Below are positions 54,599 to 64,000 of a stretch of DNA of 64,000 bases, piece after piece. This DNA comes from Trichosporon coremiiforme. Its lineage: Eukaryota; Basidiomycota; Tremellomycetes; Trichosporonales; Trichosporonaceae. The notes beneath the pieces were generated by a model. That model was not told the DNA's origin, searched no databases, and worked only from the letters and a program-made list of their open reading frames with translations. Each line of letters begins with the position of its first letter. The stretch's first letter is position 1. The translations under genes were made by a program, and so were the position numbers. Location of the stretch: NCBI GenBank assembly GCA_039545355.1, contig BCJJ01000005.1:1-64000 (forward strand), read 5' to 3'.

Positions 54599-56500
54599 GA
54601 GGGGAAGCGGTTGAACGGACAGTATTGTGGCGAGCTTTCGCTGCTGTCGGAAGGGTTAAGAAGAGGTCGAGAACCGGGGCGCACGCAGGGGGATCCGCGG
54701 ACGACGACCCAGTCGAGGAATGAGTAGCGTCGAGGTAAAACCGTCCGGTGACGCGCGAAGGGGAATCGCTTGGGGATCAGTTACACCGGCCGAGATGGGG
54801 AGGTGGAGATCCTTGAGGTCGCGCCGAGTGGCTCGGATGCGGTTGAGGGCCAGTCGGAACGCGGCGCAGAGGATATCAAGCCGCGAGCGTCCAAGTGGGC
54901 AGGGTCAGATAGCGATGGGGCTTGACCTGGGTGAGCGAATCGTTGCTGAGGTCAATCCTGCGTGGCCAACGGAGAGCGATGCCAGGTGGGGGAGGTAGCG
55001 ACGGCCAGAGAAGTCGAGGATGGGCCGGTCGATGGCAAGAGAAGACAGCGATCGTGATTTTTCGGGGATGGGGGAGTCAGCGACGGAGTGGAGGATAGAT
55101 GCGATGAACTAGGCGAATCTTGACATGGGGCGAGGCAAAGGCGAGGCAATGTCGGTTTCGTAGATGGACTTTGTTTCGGAGGAAGAAGTAGGGTGGGTAG
55201 TCGTAATGTCTCGTACGTCGGTCGGATTGGAGGAGGGGGGCACAAGAGAAACAGCAAAAGCTGTCACCTTGGGTGTATCGGTGGTGCTTTGCGAGTCGAA
55301 GACTTGGATGGAAGGAAGACTAGTTGAAGAACTGGTGACAATGCAAGGAATGGCAAAGAGTGGAGAGGGTGTCGATGGTGGTGAGGGAAGGCCGCAGGGC
55401 AGAGAGCTGGGCAAGGTAGGCTGAGATGGGTGGGACGTGATACGGTGGACGGTGCGCGATGCCGGTCAGAGGTGGGAGGGGTGAGAGGGCAGAGTGAGGG
55501 AGGAGAGGTGGTGGTGAGGGTGTGAGGCGATGTGAGGGTCGACGGCGGCACGGCGGCGGAGGGAGTCAGGATGAGGGACGAGGGTCGAGGGGTGTGTGAG
55601 CAGGGGCTAGGGAGCTGAAGGAGGGGGAGGCTTGAGGGTGCACGGGTGGCACGGGGTGAGGGCTCTGCATCGCTGCATCAGAGCTAGCTACTTGTACAGA
55701 ACACGGGGCAGAGGCAGGCATCCGACGCAGAGTGAGTCAGTGAGTGCACTGGCAGTGAGCCAGCAGCCAGCAGGGCGAAGGCGGCCGGGACCCACACGGC
55801 CGGGTGGAGGCATTGGGCCAGAGGGTCTGCAGAGGGCAGGCAGAGGAGACGAGCGGAAGAGGGGACGAGGGGACAAGGGGAGAAGGGGAAGAGGGGAAGA
55901 GGGAAGCTAATGCTTAGTGCACGAGCGGAGCGCGCAAAAAAATACCGTTGAGGCGTTTGACCGTCTGAGCGCGAGCAGAGACTGGCGAGTAGGGTTCAGC
56001 CGGCCTCAGGGTCTGTCGCAGGGTGTCCTCAACAGGTCCACAAGGGCGCAAACGTCCCCGACACCTTCCAACACCTCCAACACCTGCGCCAGCTGCAGTG
56101 GTCCAGGAATGGCCAGGAATCCCAGGGACACACAAGGATCCGGACACTTGCGCCCCCTGAACTCACGAACCTCCGACACGGTGCAGTCACCACCACTTCG
56201 AGAAGGAAGGCGAGGGCTCCATGCATGCTGCGCAGAGAACTGTACCACATGCTGCCATCATCCCCATCCCATCACTCCAGCCGATCCTACTCATCGCCCT
56301 ATCCACACCGGCACACTGGCTCTCACCTTGTCAAACTCGACCTAATCTCCTGTCCACAACCTGCCAGGCTCACCACTTCAGCCAAAGCGCCAGAGCATTC
56401 AACCCCTTCCCTCGACTTCTCCCCTACTACTTCCTCTCGTACTTCCTGCGTCTGTTGTTCCTGCCTGCTCCCCGACGCCCTCACTCACCCAGCAGCTTAA
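54599..56500. other. Upstream/leader region of the homeodomain gene
   Basis: Frames on the minus strand are Ser/Pro/Thr-rich and shift from frame to frame, so this reads as a pyrimidine-rich leader rather than coding sequence. A purine-rich GGGGAAGAGG run is near 55855-55910. Confidence 0.45.
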
Positions 56501-59500
56501 CTTTGCTCTGACTCTGACCTCTGTGCCTGCCTCAACAGTGAATGCGGCGGCCCCGTGCGCTGCCCTCGTCAGGCCCGTCAACCGCCGCCGCCGCGCCGCG
56601 AGACCGCCAAAAGGTACGTCTCGGCTTGCCCGGCTTGTGCCTTTTGCGCCAGCCGCATATTCCACATCCGCGCGCTGCGCCTCAGGTCTTAACGTACCTT
56701 ACACTGACCGAAACCGAACACTCTGCCGTGACGTCAAATCACGTCCGGCCCCGTCTTTTCTCCCCAGTGTGACCCCCCTCGGCTTCTGCGCTCCAGCGTT
56801 TCCTCGCGACCCGGCGAGCAGCCGGCGCACCACTGGCGTGCCCGCGGGCCGACCAATCATGGCTGGTCTGGCCCAAGTTCCGATCTGCGACAGGCCGACA
56901 GCCCGAGAAACGCGCGCTGTCACCCAAGCTGATAACGTCTATCTGATTACGACCGTTCTCTTCCCTGCAACGCCCGCCACAGGGCTCTTCTGCTGCGCGT
57001 CCAAGCGAGCAGCGCAGCTGCATTCAGAGACACACGTGTGGCACCTCTCCTGCCTCACTGGCCCTTTGGTGCTGCGTCAGCAATCTCTGACGTGCTGCCA
57101 TGTTGCCATCAGACGACTTGAGATCCACAATCAAGATTTCCGTTCGAGTCGGAGCCCGCGCACAAGCTGCGAGAGTCCGAGCGTAAGACACGCTGAATGC
57201 GTACCTGGCCCAGCTTGGCCCCGTGTTCCACAACTTTGCTCCAGCGCGATCCAGCGCTCCAGAACGGTAGCATGAGGCGGCTGTTGGTTCACCCTAATCT
57301 AAGCTGTCAAATGCCGTAGCGGCATCCAAGCTAGTCCAAAGTCTGGCGCTAGTCGCTCTAGCTGCTCCCACTGTTTTTCCGCTCATACCTCCGACAAACT
57401 AGTGGTGCTTGCTAGTCATGTGGGCCCCGTCATTTGGTCTGCCGGTTGGCCGGCTGTGCCATGCTCCGGGTTTGGTGAGCCGGTTGCGTAGCTCATCTGT
57501 GCATATCGGTCGGCACGTCGGGGGTACCGATGGAGCGGTATCGCAGGATTCCCCGAAGATACGAAGGAAGGATTTCCGACCGAACTCGCAAGTTGTGCAG
57601 CTCTTCAGAAAGACTGAAGGGGACTCGGCCAGCCCCGCCAAACCTGCGCGCAGCAAATAAGCGAGTCGGGTTGACGCCTCAGGGCATACAGCGCCGTGGC
57701 GGTGTGGCTCAACCGAAACTTTGGTGACAGGACGGACAGGACGTCGCTTGTCCAGCTTGTCACTCACTTTCAGCTCGCGCGACAACATGTCTGAGGTTCG
57801 GCGGTGGTAACGCCGCCATGCGATCTGAGACCTTCCAGAGGATCCTAGAGGACATGTGGGGACCAATCGAGGATCGGCGCGCGCAGTTTCAAACGCCGCC
57901 TGATCTGCCTCTAGCCTCTCCTGTGATCGGGCCAGTCAGAAGACATCCAGAGCATCACCTCGTCTTCGACAGACAGGCCCTCGTCTGACCTTCCATTGCG
58001 TACCCCGTTTCTGGGACCGCTGTGCTGCCCGTCTGACCCGTTCCGACCCGTTCGAACCCGTTCGAACCCCGTGGCGGCGGCGCAGGCGTCCGGCGTTGGG
58101 GGTTCGGGGGTTGGTGGCGTGCCCACCACCTGCTCCCCTCAAGCCACAATTCAACCGAGGCATACGCGAGGCATGCGGCCCACTGGGAGTTGCAGCGTGC
58201 GGCCGCCTCTCACCGCGAGTCCCACCGCTGACCTACCCTTTCTTCCTCAGTAACCTTCCCGAAGGCTCAAGAAACCCATGTCGACGAGTGGGGCAGCGTA
58301 AGAGGCTGCGCATGGTTGCATACGAGACAGAAGGAGAAGCCAGCAGTAGCAAGGATAGTTTAAAGGCATGAATCATGAATAACCCCCCTTGGCCAACCGC
58401 GAATTGCCGCGAACCTGGTTTTCCTGTTGTCGGATATCTGGAGCAGCGAATGGGGCTTGCTGGAGCCTGCCTGGTGCGGTGTGTGTCAGGTGCGCCGCGT
58501 GCCTCGCTGCTGACCGTAGCACGCATACAGGGAGGGAGCATGTGCGGCCGATGATCGATCGAGAGAGGGGATGTGGATTGGGGACCCCCGTAGGGATTCT
58601 GCAGTCTACTACGACCCAGGAGACAGCACGCCATGTCACGGCGCTCAGAGCTCGACGAATACAGCGCATCTCGCAATTCATCCATTCGCCGGCGCCGGGC
58701 CGTAGGGCCGGCTTTCAGTGAATGTCGGCGCGATTTCTCTGTGACACGGCAGATTTGCACGAACCAGTCCTACGATGCAGTTACCATGCAGTCACCGTGC
58801 AGTCACCAGTCTGTCACCAGTGACATGCCATCGGCGGCAGTACCGCCGGCGCCGGCCGCCTAATCGCGTCCGCGATAAGGACTGCCCTGGTCAAAGGCAG
58901 CAGACAGGGCCGCCCTTCGTCCAAGGTCCCGCCCCGGAGACATGGAGGCAAAATCGGTGATACGCTGGGTGACTGTGACGGCGACTTTCTCACGCTGGCC
59001 CCTTCCTTTCCTTCCTCCGCCCCGGCCAGCACGCTTGCTTCCGAACTTGCCCAAGTCCCACGACACCGGAGCCGTTTGCAGGGAGGGGGGGCACGTACGT
59101 CTCCCAGCAGCTCTTGGAACGAGCGAACCACGCACGCTCTGATTCCAGCCGTTCCTTGATTGTCGCTTATTCTCTGCGTATGCTCCAACGCTCCAAATTT
59201 TTGGGAGCACAGGTGTCCCGCGCATGATCTGAGGAAGGGCAGACGACATGCGGGTGATCTGCCGAAAGAACGCAGCGGTCACCGCCGCACAGTTGCAACA
59301 TTACTCGCCGATGTGTTCTCGGCCATGACGCTGCCGATCATAGCCCCATTCGTGTACAATCGTTGGGCGACCCCGACTTTCTTTCGGTCACCCGAGTCCT
59401 CGGTCCACTCCGGGGACTGCTTCTTCGGTCCGCCCTCATTCTCCCCAGACGCACAGCTCACAGGCTGCGGCCCATGTCCGATGACCTCAGGGACAAGGGG

Positions 59501-60773
59501 GAAGGAAGAATGAAGTAATGATCTGCGTCTGCAAACGTCGGGCATGATGGCGGACGCAGAAGGCGCGTGCCGCGTAAGTATTATTGCTATGCATACGAGC
59601 GAGCGAGCAAGCGAGCATGTGAGTTGCATGAGCGGAAATCTGACGTTACGTTGCGGTGTGACGCAAGGCTTTGGACATCTGGGTGCTCTTTCACCCCGCG
59701 CAGCCCACTCTTTGCGACTGTTGGAGTACAGACAGCAAGGCAAGGAGGAGCCCGCTGCGGACAAGAGACGTCCCATCCCGTGCTTGGCAGGCTCGCGTGG
59801 GGCGGGGGGGGNGGGGGGGGATGGAGGGGAAGGTCCCACTGCCCGGGCGAGGAGTTACGACGCCAGCAGTGAGCAACCCTGAGGATCTGGGTGCCAGGAG
59901 GTGGTGATGATGTAAAGATGCCTGCACCTGGAGTACGTTTGTGGTGGGTTGGCTGTGTGATTACAGTCATGACAGTGATGATGCTGGGTGAAGAGCGGGA
60001 TTATCGCTTGGGTCACGTGCCAGGGACAGCAATACGTTCCGCTGGCTGGGCTGGCGATTAGGTTCCGCGCCCAGCCCAGGAGATGCCAGAGCCCAGAACG
60101 CCAGAACGTGGGGGTGGCCAAGCTAGGCTCAGGAGCTCGAGCCATGAATGACGTACTGCGGGTCATGAGAGAGCACAGAGAGTAAGCAGCAAGCAACAAG
60201 ACCCACGCTCAGACCCGAGAGTGATGCGTGCAGTGGAGGACAGTACAGTGCGGTACAGTGCAGTACAGTGCATGCATGCATGCATGCAACGGACACATCC
60301 GTCATCGCTGCTGCTTTGCTTAGCTGCGGCCGCCATCCCATCTACCAAGACACAAAGACCGTTCCTAGCCTACCGGTATCCTCTGACGATACTTGCATGC
60401 GACCGTCTCTCGACACCGACGCGTAGATAATCCCCCATCTCTCAGCATCCGTCATTCTCCACTCTCTGTCGCACCGCACATCGACCACCAGATCTCACAT
60501 CTGGTACCAGCACTCTGGTACTGACCTTTCATCGAATCGGTCCCCTTCTTCGCGTCCGCCGACTCTGGCATTCCTTCCACCTCAGAACTCTCACGCCGCC
60601 TGCCCACCAAGCACAACTGCGTCACACCTCCCCTCCCCCCTTTCCTTTACCCCTCGACTGGGTATATCAGCAGCATCGCCTCGTCGTAATCAGTCCCCGC
60701 ACCCTTCACCCTCAGAGAGCCCCGGACTCATAGTCTACGCTACGCTAGCGTCTCTCTCATCCGATAACCAACC
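56501..60773. other. 4.3-kb stretch without a recognisable gene
   Basis: No open frame has family features. It contains a three-copy ACCCGTTCGA-type repeat near 58035-58069, one undetermined base (N at 59812) in a G-run, and repeated TACAGTGC units followed by (ATGC)n at about 60243-60288. The right end is the promoter of the gene at 60774. Confidence 0.5.
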
Positions 60774-62577
60774 ATGGACGCCCCCCGCCTCTCCTCTCCG
60801 CGGATGCCGCGGCACAACGCGCTCTCGCCCCTGCAAGCCTTCAGCCCACTGCGCGAGGAGCCGCCGCTCACCTTCTCGGACCGCATAGGTAGGCCGCCGA
60901 CCAAGACGACCGCGACGCCGAGCGCAGTCAACACGGCGCGCTCCAAGAGCATCTCGGCCATGGACTTGCCGAGCACCGAAGCGCGACTCAGCCGCTCGCT
61001 TAACGGACGCGAGAGAGCTTTCTCCATTGCGAAAGGATCCCGCCGCAGAAAGGGGGAGCCAGAGGACGCCAGCGGGATCATCACACGACTGCTGCTCGTC
61101 AAGGCGCCGAACAACGAGGGACTGCACCAGTGAGTCACTACGACGCTTACTACGGCCCGAGTTGCGGTGCGCACACTGCGCACACTACCCTGCGCCGTTA
61201 TCAACGGCCGTGGATCGGAATGTCTGTGCTGATTGTTCTGGCTGGTAGCTAACGCCCAGACGCTCTCAGTCTGCGACCTCGCTGACCAACGTCGACAACT
61301 CCCCGCCGCGCTCGAGCTTTGCGGCGTCCTTCGCGCAGTCCTCCTCCGCCACCTCCCTGCAGTCTCTCGCCTCCTCGCCCCCCTCGCCAACAACGAGCAA
61401 GCACGAGCGCCAATCTTCCCTCGGGCACGGGAAACCCCCCTCCCGAGCCTTGGAGCCACAGCAAGTCGTTGACCTCGCCAAGGGCCTCCTGACGCCCGTG
61501 TGCGCCAACGACGTCCCCGCGACTGGACCGAAGCGGGCCCGCCGCAAGTCTGTCAGCGGGTACGACATCAGCCACCCGACGCCAGAGACGGAGGCGCTGG
61601 CTCTGGAGCCAGTCGAGTATAGGGAGCTGCCTCCCGGCGCGTTGCTCCCATTCATCGACAGACCGTCCGAGGTCTCTGAGCTTATCTTCACCCGCAACGT
61701 CCCTCTGGCCGACAGCTTAAAATCAACCCTGCCCTCGGGCGAACTCCGAAAGGGCTGGGCTGAAATGGACGCGACGCTGTTCAACTTTTCAGAGTTGCGC
61801 ACTCTCATGACGCAGGTCGACCGCCAGCAATGCCCAGACTACGAGTGGTGCGCGCTCGTGCGTGCTGCCGTGCGCACGCACAGCGCTGCTCTGTGGGAGA
61901 CACTCGGCGAGTGTCTCGGCTGCGACGCGGAACTCATGGTCGCCGGGGACGATCCGCTGCTCTCGGATTTCTTCGATTCGAGTGCGGAATCGACGCCGAG
62001 TCGGGTGTTCATCCGTGGTCTTCCTTCTGTCGGGCCAGAGGAGAGACGCGAGGTCGAGGCGGCAGAACGGGCGTTCGCGCTCGAGTTTGGGGATGCAGAC
62101 GACGTGACCGCCGCATGGAGCATGGACACGATCGGCGAGGACGAGGCGTGCACGCCGACGGAAGAGGATCCGCAGCCGAAACGCAGGTCGTACGTTGGGA
62201 TCCAGATCCTGACTAGTGATTTGAGCGACTCGCCGTCGTCCAGCCCCCTTTCGCCCTCGAGCCCCGCGTTCGCGCCCAGCCCTCTACCAGCGTCGCCCGT
62301 CCACATGGGCAAGTCGCCCCACAGCCCGCACACCAGGCAGGGCGACATGTTTGAGCGCACCCCCGGGAACCCCCTGTTCCCGTCTAGCTTCAGCACGCTT
62401 TCCGTTCAGCCGACGCTGGGACCCGGTAAGGCTTGCGTTCCGTCCGGAGGATATGTGCCCGACACGAGGCGGCGGAGCCAGGACTGGAACGCGATCCGCG
62501 ACAGACTGAGCGGGACGGGTCTCAGCGAGAGCGCCGTCACGTTCGTGAGCGACAGCAGTTTCAGTTTCGAGGCGTAG
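60774..62577 (+). CDS. Conserved-looking protein of unknown function
   Basis: A 557-residue protein in two exons (60774-61129, 61260-62577), with a 130-nt intron joining GLHQ to RSQSATSLTNVD. The ATG is in a good context (ACCATGG). Residues 1-200 are Ser/Arg-rich and probably disordered. Residues 200-330 look folded: YRELPPGALLPFIDRPSEVS, ELIFTRNVPLADSLKSTLP, RKGWAEMDATLFNFSELRTL and WCALVRAAVRTHSAALWETL. The rest is Ser/Pro-rich with SPHSP and SPSSP phosphosite-like repeats. I do not recognise the family. Confidence 0.7.
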
Positions 62578-62832
62578 TCGAAGCGGGGTAGCGAGGTGAG
62601 GTCGCAGGCCGAGCCCGCTGCTCAAACCTTTTTGCCCCGTAGGCCGAGCGATATCGCGGCCTCTGGGTCGAGTAGTGTTGAAAAGAGCAGTGTCAAGACG
62701 AGACACGAAGGCAACAAAGATAAAAGCATTGTAGTGTATTGATCAGACCCATGTATCGCGTCGTTGTTGCTCTCGCCGCGCAGATCTCAGTCGAGTCTAT
62801 ACATACACAGTAATCTACATCGTACAGGGTCA
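62578..62832. terminator. Shared 3' region of two convergent genes
   Basis: A 255-bp tail-to-tail spacer between the unknown gene and CSM3. AT-rich TAAAAGCATTG near 62720 could serve as a polyadenylation region. No gene seen. Confidence 0.4.
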
Positions 62833-63965
62833 CTACCACTCGTCCTCCTCGCCAATATCAATCGGCGCGTCGCCCATGTCCACGACCGCTGGCCTCTGCG
62901 TTTGCCTCCTTGACGCCTCCGCCTCGGCCTCGGCGAGCGCAGCGAGCTCGTCCTCGTCCTCGTCTTGATCAGGCGCGAAGAGCGGTTCAGAGACGACACT
63001 CTTGAGACCAGGTTGCGACGCGACAATGCTGCTCTCGAGCGCGGTTATGTCGTCTGGTAACTCGTGTTCGTCGTCGAAGGCGCCGTCTAGGTCGGCATCG
63101 TTGGGTATGTCCGCGTCAGGCGTGGCGGACCGGTTGCGCCCGTAGAACGTGTCTTTCATGCCTGCGATCGAGTTCTGGGGTGGTCAGCAACGCCCTGCGC
63201 CCTGCACACTTGTGCACACTGTGCAGCCCGGTGGTCTCGCTGCTCTTCGCTGCTTCAGCGCAGAGCGAGAGTTGGGACAAGCCGACAAGCCTCGCCTCGC
63301 TCAGCGAGGCAAGAGCGACTCACGATCATCCTGTTCGTCCTGCAGACGGCCTCAACCCTGCCGATGGTATACCTGAAGTCGCCCTTGGGAAACATTCCAT
63401 GCGCCCAGACAGTGTACATGTCCATGAGCAGCGCGAGATCCTCCTTCTCGCGTCCTTTGCCCTTAACGTTCCAAGCCTTTGCGATCTTCATGAGTCTCGG
63501 CAGTCCCTGGGGCGCGAGCAACCGCTCGTGGTCGACTTTGGCCATCTTCCTGCGTTTCTTGGCCGGCTCGCCGTCCTCGTCTTCGTTTCCGCCGAAATTG
63601 AGCGGGTCGTTGTCCTCGGGCAAGGCGGAGAAGGCATTGTGCGTCAGCGGGCCGGGGCCGAGGGGATCTTGCGCCGTGAACGGGTCGTCTTCGATGTCGA
63701 TTTCGTGCCCGGCGACTTTGGCGTGCAGCTCGCCCACGCCGTGCCGGTTCGAGAGAGGGTTCAGGTGCGCGTCGACGGAGCCTGCGCGAGGGCGGGAGGG
63801 AGAGCGGCGGCGAATGCGCGAGTGGCTCGGTGAGACGGGCGAGACGGAACGGGCGGAGCGTTGAGAGGCAAGAGGCGTTGCGCCGGGGGAGAAGAAGAGG
63901 GACTCTTCCTGTGCCCGCGGAGGTGGGGAGGGAGAGTTGGCGCTGAAGAGGTCTGTCAGCGACAT
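62833..63965 (-). CDS. CSM3: Replication fork protection protein Csm3/Swi3/TIPIN
   Basis: A 327-residue protein of the Tof1-Csm3 (Timeless-Tipin) complex that stabilises stalled replication forks and supports checkpoint signalling. The start MSLTDLFSANSPSPPPRAQE at 63965 is followed by a disordered Ser/Arg segment and a KKRRK basic patch. The Swi3 domain is near 145-220: ERLLAPQGLPRLMKIAKAWN, GREKEDLALLMDMYTVWAHG and MFPKGDFRYTIGRVEAVCRT. A 149-nt intron (63175-63323) joins NRMI to NSIAGMKDTF. The tail is very acidic (DQDEDEDELAALAEAEAEA), as in relatives. The stop is TAG at 62833-62835. Confidence 0.9.
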
Positions 63966-64000
63966 GGTGCTGCTGCTCGTAGTTGGTCGAGGTTGACGTA

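Noticed and set aside
1..64000. CRISPR array, rRNA operon or bacterial operon signals
   Set aside because: None seen; introns and telomere repeats mark a eukaryotic chromosome.

Overview
The window reads as the end of a nuclear chromosome of a basidiomycete yeast, most likely a tremellomycete and perhaps one of the Trichosporonales. Visible reasons: telomere-type repeats at base 1 (TTAGGG/TTAGGGGG on the minus strand); genes broken by many short GT-AG introns (31-60 nt is common); intron-containing tRNA-Ser genes with a pol III T-run; a high-GC core; and fungal families such as PUT1-type proline dehydrogenase, YME1, CSM3/Swi3, a DUF1399 glycine-rich protein and ACS/DHA major facilitator carriers. 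The exact genus is inference.

Layout. Bases 1-24 kb are a visibly less GC-rich subtelomere of decayed and accessory genes. From the end inward they are: an amino-acid permease pseudogene cut by the telomere, a RidA-family gene, an intron-rich MFS carrier, a 1.4-kb Tc1/mariner element with matching inverted ends and a frameshifted DD34E transposase, a PhyH dioxygenase, a trans-3-hydroxyproline dehydratase-type enzyme, proline dehydrogenase, a second RidA, a semialdehyde-type aldehyde dehydrogenase and a YCII-domain protein. A YME1 gene fragment and a Ty1/copia remnant follow. From about 24.9 kb the sequence turns GC-rich and ordinary: an ACS-type MFS carrier, DUF1399 glycine-rich protein, UBA protein, FAD polyamine oxidase, two back-to-tail MFS carriers, a 2OG-Fe(II) oxygenase abutting a cupin, a second PhyH oxygenase, tRNA-Ser(AGA), thaumatin-like protein, zinc alcohol dehydrogenase, tRNA-Ser(CGA), a proline-rich unknown, a homeodomain factor with polyglutamine, a basidiomycete-type unknown and CSM3.

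How genes may work together. The most coherent unit is the 12.8-20.7 kb block, possibly extending to base 1. Permease, dehydratase (trans-3-hydroxy-L-proline to pyrroline-2-carboxylate), proline dehydrogenase (proline to P5C), semialdehyde dehydrogenase and two imine-handling RidA proteins together look like a subtelomeric proline/hydroxyproline catabolic cluster. A pyrroline-2-carboxylate reductase is not seen in the window. A second possible accessory group lies at 34.4-42.4 kb: two carriers, three non-heme-iron/cupin enzymes and an unrecognised gene-like stretch.

Limits: splice sites were read by eye, so exon ends are predictions. Family names rest on motifs and remembered family features, not on searches.
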